A stretch of 64,000 bases of DNA from JACRCT01 sp036504155 (GTDB lineage Bacteria; Myxococcota; Myxococcia; Myxococcales; UBA5297): contig DASXVQ010000030.1 in the NCBI GenBank assembly GCA_036504155.1, positions 1 to 64,000 on the forward strand, read 5' to 3'. The notes beneath the pieces are model-generated. The model was given only the letters and a program-made list of their open reading frames with translations, had not been told where the DNA came from and did not search any database. Of this stretch, positions 36,430-46,367 are shown piece after piece; the first letter of the stretch is position 1, and each line of letters starts with the position of its first letter. A program made the translations under genes and the position numbers.

Positions 36430-38121
36430 CTAGCGCTTCGGCCGCACTCGGACCCAGGTCTCGTCCATCGCGAAGACGCGCTCCTCGGCCAGCGGCATGA
36501 GCAGCTTGGCCGCGCCCGCGAGCCCCTTCACCCCGGAGAGCGCCGAAAGCATCTTGGCCGGCACCTCGACGAGGACCACGTCGGGCTTCTTCTTCAGCCC
36601 CGCCATCCCGGCCGCCTTCGCCACCGCGTCCTCGAAGCCGCCGAGCTCGTCGATCAGCCCGACCTCCTTGGCCTTCGTCGCCGTGTAGACGCGCCCGCCG
36701 GCAAGCGGCTCGATTTCCTCCGCCTTGCGCTTGCGTCCCTCGGCCACCACGCCCACGAAGTCGCGATAGGTCTGCTCGATCTCCCGGTCGAGCGCGGCCC
36801 TCTCGCCTTCGCTCCAGGGCTGGAACCCGGACTCCATCGCCGCGTGCTCGCCCAGCGCCAGCACGGTGCGCCCGACCCCGAGCTTGTCGAGCAGGCCGGA
36901 GATCTCGAACTTGCCGCCGAAGACGCCGATGGAGCCGGTGATGGCCGACGGCGAGGCGATGATCGTCGGCGCCCCCACCGCCGCCATGTAGCCGCCGCTG
37001 GCCGCGATGTGATCGATATAGGCGACCACCGGCTTCTGCGCCGCCGCCCGCCGCACCGCCCGCAGGACCAGCTCGCTCGCCAGCGATGAACCGCCCCGGC
37101 TGTCGATGGCCAGCACGATGGCCTTGATGGAGTCGTCCTCGCGGGCCAGCTTGAGCGCCTGCACCACGGTGTCGGAGCCGGCGGCCTGCGGCGCGAAGGG
37201 CAGCCGCACGCTCTCGCCGAGCTTGATGACGCCCTCGACGCGCACCAGGCCCACCTTCGGCGGGCGCAGGAATCTCTTGAAGCGGCCGGAGAACGGCGAG
37301 GGTCCGCGATAGCGCGCGAGCGAGACCAGCCGGGCCTTCTCCTGCTCGGGCTCGGCGAGCTTCTCCTCCAGCTCCTCCCCGTCCGCGATGCCGTCGACGA
37401 GCCCCTTGGCCAGCGCCTCGGCCGCGCCGTACGGCCCCTGATCGATCCAGGCCCGGACCTCCTCGGGAGTCTTCTTGCGCCCTTCGGCGATGGCGGCGAC
37501 CGAGCGCGCGAAGGCGTCCTCGAGCAGCGCCTGGGTAGTCTCCTTCTGGGCCGGCGAGACCTGGCTCGCCGTGAACAGCTCGGGCGCGGTCTTGTACTCG
37601 GCCCGGCGCAGGAAGTGGGCCTTCACGCCGGCCTTCTGCAGCGCCTCCCCCAGCACGTACAGCTCCGCGGCGTAGCCCTTCAGATCGATGCGCCCGCCCG
37701 GGGCGAGGAACGAGCGCGAGCCGTCGGACATCAACGCGTACTCGCGCATGCTCACCGCTCGGCCGTAGAAGACGACCTCCTTGCCCGCCTGCCGGAAGGC
37801 CGCCAGCGCCGCGCGCACCCCCCACAGCTGGGAGCCCGGTCCCTCGAAGCCCTCGACCTTGACGACCACCCCGCGCACGCGCCGGTCCTGGGCCGCCTTG
37901 CGGAGCTGCTCCGCCAGCGTGTGGATTGAGGACACGGCGAGGGGACGCCGGCGCGCCCGGTCCCACGGCCAGCGCCGGCGGCGCCCGGCCCTCCAGGGCA
38001 GCTCGCCCGAGACCTCGACGACGAGCCAGCGCGCCTTCCTATCGAGCAGACGCAGCGGAGCGACGAGCAGGCCGAACAGCAGCGCGAACAGGTTGAAAAC
38101 GGCAGTCAGGAGCAGGCGCAT
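36430..38121 (-). CDS. sppA: signal peptide peptidase SppA (67K type)
   Basis: Inner-membrane serine protease with a Ser-Lys dyad that degrades cleaved signal peptides. 563 aa with a single N-terminal membrane anchor (about 3-23) and two tandem S49 domains, as in E. coli SppA. The candidate general base is Lys177 in RRAEYKTAPELF and the nucleophile is Ser375 in HIAASGGYMAA. The motif SRGGSS stands where SPGGS is usual. The ATG at 38121 begins at the membrane anchor. It is divergent from the gene at 38200, and its stop codon lies 6 bp from the end of the pseudogene. Confidence 0.93.
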   Translation of the reverse strand: MRLLLTAVFNLFALLFGLLVAPLRLLDRKARWLVVEVSGELPWRAGRRRRWPWDRARRRPLAVSSIHTLAEQLRKAAQDRRVRGVVVKVEGFEGPGSQLWGVRAALAAFRQAGKEVVFYGRAVSMREYALMSDGSRSFLAPGGRIDLKGYAAELYVLGEALQKAGVKAHFLRRAEYKTAPELFTASQVSPAQKETTQALLEDAFARSVAAIAEGRKKTPEEVRAWIDQGPYGAAEALAKGLVDGIADGEELEEKLAEPEQEKARLVSLARYRGPSPFSGRFKRFLRPPKVGLVRVEGVIKLGESVRLPFAPQAAGSDTVVQALKLAREDDSIKAIVLAIDSRGGSSLASELVLRAVRRAAAQKPVVAYIDHIAASGGYMAAVGAPTIIASPSAITGSIGVFGGKFEISGLLDKLGVGRTVLALGEHAAMESGFQPWSEGERAALDREIEQTYRDFVGVVAEGRKRKAEEIEPLAGGRVYTATKAKEVGLIDELGGFEDAVAKAAGMAGLKKKPDVVLVEVPAKMLSALSGVKGLAGAAKLLMPLAEERVFAMDETWVRVRPKR

Positions 38122-38199
38122 GGGACCCTGGCGCAGCGGGGCCCGGCGAAGGGCTCCGACGTTTGCAGCCTCCACAGACGTTAAGATACCCTCTCGCCC

Positions 38200-38874
38200 A
38201 TGCGTCGATACCTGATCTTCCTTTCCCTGATGTGCCTGGTATCCCTGCTGGCCGGCCCTGCCTATGGTCAGAAGAAGGCGAACCTCCAGGAATTCAGCGG
38301 CAATACCGTCGAGCCCACCGAGGAGGAAATCAAGGCCGCCAAGCGCAAGGCCGCCGGCATCCAGGACCTCAACGCCTTCGGCGCCGCCAAGGAGCCGCCC
38401 CCCAAGCCGTTCCCGTGGGCCGCGGTTCTCCTGGCCGTGCTCATCATGGGCGCGCTGACCCCCGTGGCGCTCAAGATGTACAAGAGCACCCACCGGGAGC
38501 TCGAGGACCTGTCGACCTTCGGCCGCGGCAAGGACGCCAAGAAGGGCGTGGCCGCCGGCGAGGGCGATCCTGCTCCGGCGTTTGGCCGCCGTCCTCCCGC
38601 CCGGGCGCTCAAGGCCGCCAACGAGAAGAAGAAGGAGAAGGAAGAGGCCCCGGCCGAGGCCGCCGAGGGCGAGCCCGGCACCCCCCGCGATCTCGTCTGG
38701 GACGCCGTCAGCGGCTCGAACGGCAGTTGGGTGACCGCGGACTGGGTCGCCACCACCGCCGGCCTGGACGCGGGCGCCGCCAACGACGAGATCGCCGCGC
38801 TGGTCTCCGAGGGCTACCTCGAAGAAGCCCGCGATCGTGCCGGCAAGCCGGTCTACCGCACCCCTCCCGCGTAG
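38200..38874 (+). CDS. exported membrane protein with C-terminal helical domain
   Basis: 224 aa. A signal peptide (about 1-24, ending AYGQ) is followed by an acidic/lysine segment, one membrane helix (about 73-93, WAAVLLAVLIMGALTPVA) and a Lys/Glu/Ala-rich linker. The C-terminal domain (about 165-222, SWVTADWVATTAGLDAGAAN) looks like a small winged helix. No family recognised. Upstream are TAAGAT (38182-38187) and no strong ribosome-binding site. A strong terminator follows. Confidence 0.75.
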   Translation: MRRYLIFLSLMCLVSLLAGPAYGQKKANLQEFSGNTVEPTEEEIKAAKRKAAGIQDLNAFGAAKEPPPKPFPWAAVLLAVLIMGALTPVALKMYKSTHRELEDLSTFGRGKDAKKGVAAGEGDPAPAFGRRPPARALKAANEKKKEKEEAPAEAAEGEPGTPRDLVWDAVSGSNGSWVTADWVATTAGLDAGAANDEIAALVSEGYLEEARDRAGKPVYRTPPA

Positions 38875-38921
38875 GAGCGAGCCGCCGGTCCTCGGCGGTC
38901 GACAGCCCAGGGATGAACCAG

Positions 38922-38952
38922 GAGGCCCGCGATCGCGGGCCTCTTTCATTCC
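38922..38952 (+). terminator. intrinsic terminator
   Basis: Perfect 9-bp stem GAGGCCCGC (38922-38930) and GCGGGCCTC (38935-38943) with loop GATC, followed by TTTCATT. It separates the membrane-protein gene from the convergent rtcA. Confidence 0.75.
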
Positions 38953-38964
38953 TCCGGCGGTCGG

Positions 38965-40074
38965 CTAGATCTCCCTTCCCCTGCTGCGCAGCGCCGCGAC
39001 CAGCCCCTCCTCGCTCGGGGCCACGCGGATCTCCGCCTCCGGGCCCTCGGGCGCGGCCAGCACCGCGACCTCCACGTCCAGGAAGCGGGCGATGAGCGAG
39101 GCCGTCGCCACCACGTGCTCGGTGGCCCGCGGCGCCGCCAGGCGGGAGACGGGCTTGCCCGGTCCCTGCAGCCCCGCGGCCGCGAGCGCCAGCGGCACCA
39201 GCAGCTGGTCCGCCAGGTGCTCGTCCACGGCCCCCCGGGTCCGCATGAACCCCACGAACGCCTCGACCGCCTCCTCGGCGCACGCCTCGGCGTCACCCTC
39301 CTCCGCGCCCAGCGAGGCGAAGCCCGCGCGCCCGCGCTCAAAGGCGCCGAACACCAGGCAGCAGGAGCCCTTCGACCGCGGCGCGCGCACCGGCAGGTTG
39401 TCGGCCTCGGCGTGAATCCCCGCCTCGCGCAGCCGCTGCAGCGCCCGCTCGCTCTGCCGGCCCGCCACCTCGAACGGCAGGTTGGACACGGTGGAGAGCA
39501 CCCGCGCCTCGCGCAGCGTCCCCCGCGAGCGCCGGTCGACCGCCGAGGGCGTGCCCGCCTTGCGCACCGTGACGGTCACCTCCCCGCCCGCCTCCGCCCC
39601 GTAGCCAGCCGCCCCCAGCTCCACCTCGAGGTCGTGGCCCAGCTCGCGCAGCACCGGCAGCCACAGCAGGGACAGGAAGGGCATCACCGGCGCGCCCGCC
39701 CGGTGCGTCAGGCCGGTCAGCTTGAGCGTCGAGGGCGAGCCGGCCAGCCCCAGGGGCACCGCGAGCACCTGCACCAGTCTCGAGACCGCCCCCGCCGGCC
39801 CGGCGTCGAAGAGGTAGTGACCGGCGCGCAGCGGGCCGGGCTCGAAGGAGAGCGTCGGGCTGCCGGCCTGCGCGCCCTCGACCCCCGCGCCGCTGACGGC
39901 CTGGGCCGCCCGGACGCAGGCGAGCAGCGCCGGGGTCAGCCCCCCGGGCTCGCTGCGGGCGCGGATGCGCTCGGCGACGAACGGCTTGCCCGTGGCCAGA
40001 GAAAGCGTCAGCGCGGTGCGGATCAGCTGCCCCCCGCCGTCGCTGCCGTCGATGCGAATCACCGACGACGACAT
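38965..40074 (-). CDS. rtcA: RNA 3'-terminal phosphate cyclase
   Basis: Converts RNA 3'-phosphate ends to 2',3'-cyclic phosphates using ATP. 369 aa, slightly longer than E. coli RtcA (about 340). Family signatures are IDGSDGGGQLIRTALTLS at the N-terminus and HLADQLLVPLALA. The histidine that is adenylylated is likely His320 in TEHVVATASLIARF, matching E. coli His309. The ATG at 40074 has no Shine-Dalgarno, and a promoter -10 ends only 6 nt upstream. The usual partners rtcB and rtcR are not in the window. Confidence 0.92.
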   Translation of the reverse strand: MSSSVIRIDGSDGGGQLIRTALTLSLATGKPFVAERIRARSEPGGLTPALLACVRAAQAVSGAGVEGAQAGSPTLSFEPGPLRAGHYLFDAGPAGAVSRLVQVLAVPLGLAGSPSTLKLTGLTHRAGAPVMPFLSLLWLPVLRELGHDLEVELGAAGYGAEAGGEVTVTVRKAGTPSAVDRRSRGTLREARVLSTVSNLPFEVAGRQSERALQRLREAGIHAEADNLPVRAPRSKGSCCLVFGAFERGRAGFASLGAEEGDAEACAEEAVEAFVGFMRTRGAVDEHLADQLLVPLALAAAGLQGPGKPVSRLAAPRATEHVVATASLIARFLDVEVAVLAAPEGPEAEIRVAPSEEGLVAALRSRGREI

Positions 40075-40080
40075 GCGGCG

Positions 40081-40110
40081 AAGATAGCGACCGCCGTCCG
40101 GCCCCGTCAA
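40081..40110 (-). promoter_or_regulatory. rtcA promoter giving a leaderless mRNA
   Basis: On the minus strand TTGACG (40110-40105) and TATCTT (40086-40081) are 18 nt apart. The ATG of rtcA begins 6 nt after the -10, so initiation about 7 nt downstream would place the mRNA 5' end at the start codon. Strong motif match. Confidence 0.6.
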
Positions 40111-40329
40111 ACGCTGCTGCTGCCGGGCGGGCCCCGGCCCCGGAGCCCAGCGCCCCGCCAAAGCGCACCGTTCGTGCTCCCGTCAGCTTGTTTTCCAATA
40201 CTCCAAGTGAAACACCGCCCGAGCGGGCCACCGGCGGCTCCCCCAATTTCCCCCGCGCCCCGCTCCGCCCGGCCCGGTGCCCGTCCGGCGGGTGTGCTAC
40301 AGGTCTGTAACCGGCCCAAGAGGCACGGG

Positions 40330-40354
40330 AAAAAGGCCCCGGCGGGACCGGGGC
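40330..40354 (-). terminator. minus-strand intrinsic terminator with no known gene upstream
   Basis: Read on the minus strand, GCCCCGG and CCGGGGC form a 7-bp stem with a 5-nt loop, then CTTTTT. It faces away from nrdJ. No minus-strand gene lies between it and the nrdJ leader, so an antisense or small RNA may end here. Confidence 0.5.
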
Positions 40355-40396
40355 GCGAGGGAGCCGTCGCCCCTACATGTAGCGGTGTAACGAGCC

Positions 40397-40429
40397 TCAA
40401 GCCCTAGACATTGTGGTCTTGGGGCTTGA
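40397..40429. promoter_or_regulatory. operator-like dyad overlapping the nrdJ -35
   Basis: TCAAGCCC (40397-40404) and GGGCTTGA (40422-40429) are perfect inverted repeats around a 17-nt centre. The right arm covers the first four bases of the -35 hexamer TTGACA. The position suits a repressor site or a regulatory hairpin. It does not resemble the NrdR box I know. Confidence 0.5.
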
Positions 40430-40454
40430 CAGCCGGGCATCCGCTTGGTTTTAT
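40426..40454 (+). promoter_or_regulatory. nrdJ promoter
   Basis: Perfect -35 TTGACA (40426-40431), 17-nt spacer and TTTTAT (40449-40454). It predicts a leader of about 188 nt (40461-40648) before nrdJ. The best sigma70-type match in the window. Confidence 0.65.
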
Positions 40455-40460
40455 GCAGCG

Positions 40461-40648
40461 CGATTTTTGAGACACTTCTTGCGGGGCGCGGTCCAGCGGA
40501 CGGGGGTCGGAAAGACGGGAGCACGGGGCTGATGAGCGGGGGCTGGGACGGCCTCCGCTTGGGGGTTGTCCGTTGCCGGGGCGGCGGACATACGGGGTCG
40601 CTGGATGCCGCTCGATCCACACGAACAGTGAATGCGGGAGGAAGGACG
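40461..40648 (+). promoter_or_regulatory. long GC-rich leader of nrdJ
   Basis: 188 nt between the predicted start point and the nrdJ ATG, far longer than other leaders here. It can form local stems (for example CGGGGGC with GCCTCCG around 40537-40557). The conserved B12-box and core of cobalamin riboswitches were looked for and not found. It may hold another RNA regulator or simply be untranslated leader. Confidence 0.35.
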
Positions 40649-43402
<2,754 letters not shown>

Positions 43403-43425
43403 CCTGAGGCCCCAGGCTGTCGGCC

Positions 43426-43465
43426 AGCGCCGCGATCCTCGAGGGTCGCGGCGCTCGCATTTCTG
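43426..43465 (+). terminator. terminator of nrdJ
   Basis: Perfect 10-bp stem AGCGCCGCGA (43426-43435) and TCGCGGCGCT (43446-43455) with a 10-nt loop, then CGCATTTCT. It starts 24 bp after the nrdJ stop codon. Confidence 0.65.
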
Positions 43466-43477
43466 CTCGGACCTCTG

Positions 43478-43512
43478 GAAAGCAAAACGCCGTGATCGAC
43501 CGGATCACGGCG
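43478..43512 (-). terminator. intrinsic terminator of the small minus-strand gene
   Basis: On the minus strand CGCCGTGATC and GATCACGGCG form a perfect 10-bp stem with a 5-nt loop, then TTTTGCTTTC. It lies 30 bp after the stop of the 57-aa gene. Confidence 0.8.
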
Positions 43513-43542
43513 CAGCGACCTAGGTCCTACGGCCTGCTTCTC

Positions 43543-43716
43543 TCACACCGAGTAGTCGATGATGATCACCCCGCGCTGAGGCTTGTCCTCCTCGCTCTGC
43601 TGCGGGGCCCGGCTCGGCTCGGGCAGAGGGACCTGGACGGAGGGACGGTCGGAGTCGCGTTGCTCCCGATCCTTCTCCCGGCGCTTGATCTCCTCGATGA
43701 TGAAGGCGTCGAGCAT
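43543..43716 (-). CDS. small acidic/charged protein, 57 aa
   Basis: Begins MLDAFIIEEIKRREKDREQR, continues with a proline-rich middle and ends RGVIIIDYSV. I recall similar small proteins (LDAFIIEEI at the start and GVIIID at the end) from several GC-rich bacteria, but no function is known to me. The ATG at 43716 has a very good GGGAGGA 5 nt upstream and the gene is closed by a perfect terminator, so it is expressed alone. An upstream ATG six codons earlier is less likely. Confidence 0.75.
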   Translation of the reverse strand: MLDAFIIEEIKRREKDREQRDSDRPSVQVPLPEPSRAPQQSEEDKPQRGVIIIDYSV

Positions 43717-44469
43717 GGCGTCCTCCCGAATCACGTCCTACGCTACGTACTGCGTCCCCTCCCTCGCGTCCAACTTTCGTCGTTTTCGACGTCCCCTTCC
43801 TTCTACAAATGCAAACCGGGGGCCGCCGTTCCGCGATTCCGGGTGGTCTGAGCAAGGTCCCCGAAGCTCCTGGGGTTGGCCCGCTCGCCATGTGAAGCGG
43901 GCCACCTGCCAGCCATCCGACTCCTGCCTCCTACCATGAAGCGTGGGTCGCAGGGTGACGATTCTTGCCTGCGGCCATGCCCCTTTCCGTCTTCCGCCAA
44001 CCGCTGCTTCCCGGTTACCGCGATTCCTGAGTCAAAGGGTACCACGGACGCGGCCCGGCGGATCCATCCCCAGCCTGTGACTGCTCCCTCACCGGGGAAG
44101 AGGCCTGGCGGGTGCGTGCGAGAAACGCCAGCAGTCCCGCAGCCTTGGGCGCGCGCCTCCCCGGGAGGTCGCCGGATGGGCCTGCGACAGACGGGTGGGG
44201 CTTCCCTGTCCGGGACACCCTTCCTAACTTCGCAACCGAAGGCCGCTCGACCGGCTGGCGGACGGGCGAGCGGCGGGCGCTTTGGGGAGCCGCCTGGTGG
44301 AGAAACGCAGGAAGAAAATCGAAGGACCCGCGAGACTTCGTGTCGTTTGAGTTTGCGGCGCTCAATCGTGGCCATTAGTTCACCGGGGTAGACCTCGAAG
44401 GGGTACTTCGGGGTCGGTTCCAGCGCGTGCCGGGCGAACAGCGGGTGACGGTGCGACGGAGGGTGACAA
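43717..44469. other. 750-bp gap with no convincing gene
   Basis: The least explained stretch of the window and visibly less GC-rich. It holds a perfect 9-bp hairpin, TGGCCCGCT (43877-43885) with AGCGGGCCA (43896-43904). At 44375 on the minus strand an ATG opens a peptide with ERRKLKRHEV, reminiscent of the start of PilZ-domain proteins, which then loses similarity. Open frames on both strands have compositions unlike real proteins. It may be a decayed gene, an RNA gene or a long regulatory region for the LuxR gene. Confidence 0.4.
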
Positions 44470-45414
44470 ATGCAAGAGGACGGCGTGGTGGCGTGGCTCC
44501 AGAGTGCGCGGACGCGATTGAGTGAAATGGGTCTCCAGCCGGTGGCGCTGGTGGCTTTGGACCGGCCGACGATCGCGGGCCGGGTGTGGACCGACGGGAC
44601 CCTCCAACCCAACCAGTTGCAGGACCTTCTGGCGACCTACGCGGCGGAGCTCGCCGCGAACGGGCTGCTCGACGGCTCGCGGATGGCGACGCCGTTCGCA
44701 CGCCAGCTGGCGGCAGCCCCCGACCGGACGCTGGCGGTGATCGCAGCGCCGCGCAGCGCCCCCCGCGTGGCGGCGGTCGTGCGCGGCATGCCGGGAGCGG
44801 ACTTCGCGGCAGCGACCGCGGCGCTCGCCTCGGCCATCCCCGCCGACCAGACGGTGGAGATGGCGGCGGCCCTGTGCGAGGTGACCGGCGCCTCGGCGGT
44901 GCTGGTCGGCGCCAACAGCGTCGAGTTCGCCTCTCGCGCGGCCTTCGTGCAACAGGGTGCAACCGGACCATTCCTGGGGCTGTCCTGCCTGTCCCGCCAG
45001 GCTCCCGAGGCCCTCAGCCGGCTGCAGCGCGCCGTGCAGGAGGCCGGCTCGCAGGTCCGCCGCGAGAAGGTGGGCGACATGACGATGGCCTGCTTCGTGC
45101 GGCGCATCGGCGAGAACAACCTCGCCATCGCCGCCAGCCGCTTCGGCCTGACCCGCGCCGAGCTGGCCGAGGCCGAGAGCATGATCGCCGGCCTGTCCTG
45201 CAAGGAGTCGGCTTCGCGGCTGAAGATCAGCCCGGAGACCGTCCGCCAGCGCCGGAAGGTCATCTACCGCAAGCTGGGCGTCGAGTCCTGCGGCACCGCC
45301 GTCGCGCGCATCCTCGAGCTCGAGCTGCCGCCGCCCCCGTCCGAGAGCTCCGTCTCGCCCATCTCGGCCAACGCGCGGCCGGGCGTGCGCGAGAGCGACC
45401 TGACGCGCCACTGA
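44470..45414 (+). CDS. LuxR-family transcriptional regulator
   Basis: 314 aa. The C-terminal helix-turn-helix (about 232-285) is of the LuxR/GerE type: LTRAELAEAESMIAGLSCKE, then SASRLKISPETVRQRRKVIYRKLGV. The N-terminal 230 residues form an alpha/beta domain (about 75-210) that I do not recognise; it is not a REC or autoinducer-binding domain. The ligand or partner is therefore unknown. ATG at 44470 preceded by GGAGGGTGA. Flanked by the unexplained 750-bp gap upstream and a bidirectional terminator downstream. Confidence 0.82.
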   Translation: MQEDGVVAWLQSARTRLSEMGLQPVALVALDRPTIAGRVWTDGTLQPNQLQDLLATYAAELAANGLLDGSRMATPFARQLAAAPDRTLAVIAAPRSAPRVAAVVRGMPGADFAAATAALASAIPADQTVEMAAALCEVTGASAVLVGANSVEFASRAAFVQQGATGPFLGLSCLSRQAPEALSRLQRAVQEAGSQVRREKVGDMTMACFVRRIGENNLAIAASRFGLTRAELAEAESMIAGLSCKESASRLKISPETVRQRRKVIYRKLGVESCGTAVARILELELPPPPSESSVSPISANARPGVRESDLTRH

Positions 45415-45440
45415 GCTCGACGTAGCACCCGGGAAATTCG

Positions 45441-45476
45441 GAGCGCCGCGTCCCTCTCGTCGGGGGCGCGGCGCTC
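45441..45476. terminator. hairpin terminator between convergent genes
   Basis: Perfect 10-bp stem GAGCGCCGCG (45441-45450) and CGCGGCGCTC (45467-45476), with extra CCC/GGG pairs in the loop. There is no long T-tract on either side. It serves the LuxR gene and possibly nadC. Confidence 0.6.
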
Positions 45477-45514
45477 GTCGCTTCAAGGGCACGACTTCCG
45501 GACCGCGCCTCAGC

Positions 45515-46351
45515 TCAGGCCGCCTGGACCTCGAGGCTGATGTCCACGCCCCGCGAGGAGTGCGTCAGCGCGCCCATGGAGACGAAATCCACGCCCGCTC
45601 CGGCGATCTCGCCCAGGCGCTCGAGCTTGATGCCGCCCGAGGCCTCGGTCTTCGCCCGGCCGGCGATCTTCTCGACCGCCTTCTTCATGGTGGGAGTGTC
45701 CATGTTGTCGAGCAGCAAGACGTCGGCGCCGGCGGCCAGGGCCTCGTCGACGCCCTTCAGGTCCACCACCTCGACCTCCACCCTCATCAGGTGGTGGACG
45801 GCGGCGCGCGCCCGGCGCACGGCCTCGCCGATCGAGCCGACGGCGGCGAGGTGGTTGTCCTTGATGAGCACGCCGTCGAAGAGCCCGAAGCGGTGGTTGG
45901 TGCCGCCCCCGGCGCGCACCGCGGCCTTCTCCAGCACCCGCCAGCCCGGCGTCGTCTTGCGCGTGTCGAGCACCTTGAGCTTCGTGCCCTCCATCGCCTT
46001 GACCGCGCGCGCGGTGTTGGTCGCGACGCCGGAGAGCCGCTGCAGGAAGTTGAGCGCGGTGCGTTCGCCGATGAGGATGGCGCGCAGGGGCCCGGTCACG
46101 GTCCCGAAGACTTGGCGGTCGCGGACGCTCGAGCCGTCGGCCGAGGAGAAGGCCACGACGATCGAGGGATCGACCGCCGAGAACACCCTGCGCACGACGT
46201 CGGTGCCGGCCAGCACCATCGGCTCCTTGGCGAGGAACTCGGCCCTCCCCTGCTGATTCGCCGGGACGAGCGCCTGGCTGGTCACGTCGCCGGCGCTGCC
46301 GAGGTCCTCCTCCAGCGCCAGCGCGATGAGCCGGTCGACCTGGTCGATCAT
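45515..46351 (-). CDS. nadC: nicotinate-nucleotide pyrophosphorylase (carboxylating)
   Basis: Quinolinate phosphoribosyltransferase: quinolinate plus PRPP to nicotinate mononucleotide, CO2 and PPi, in de novo NAD synthesis. 278 aa, family-typical. Conserved segments are LEEDLGSAGDVTSQALVP, ERTALNFLQRLSGVAT, DTRKTTPGWRVLEKAAVRAG, GGGTNHRFGLFDGVLIKDNH and EASGGIKLERLGEIAGAGVD. ATG at 46351 with GGAGAGGA upstream. It begins 16 bp after the valS stop on the same strand, so probably co-transcribed; nadA and nadB are not nearby. Confidence 0.95.
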   Translation of the reverse strand: MIDQVDRLIALALEEDLGSAGDVTSQALVPANQQGRAEFLAKEPMVLAGTDVVRRVFSAVDPSIVVAFSSADGSSVRDRQVFGTVTGPLRAILIGERTALNFLQRLSGVATNTARAVKAMEGTKLKVLDTRKTTPGWRVLEKAAVRAGGGTNHRFGLFDGVLIKDNHLAAVGSIGEAVRRARAAVHHLMRVEVEVVDLKGVDEALAAGADVLLLDNMDTPTMKKAVEKIAGRAKTEASGGIKLERLGEIAGAGVDFVSMGALTHSSRGVDISLEVQAA

Positions 46352-46367
46352 GGCGTCCTCTCCGAGG

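Noticed and set aside
40520..40560. CTGATGAG in the nrdJ leader as a hammerhead ribozyme core
   Set aside because: The GAAA box does not follow the stem that CTGATGAG would need, and no cleavage-site stem can be formed.
40087..40648. Cobalamin riboswitch upstream of nrdJ
   Set aside because: Looked for because the enzyme uses adenosylcobalamin, but the B12-box and the conserved core strings are not present by eye. A covariance search would settle it.
44015..44365. A 116-codon minus-strand frame in the 750-bp gap
   Set aside because: It has no ribosome-binding site, a Ser/Arg/Pro-biased composition typical of antisense GC-rich frames, and no recognisable fold.
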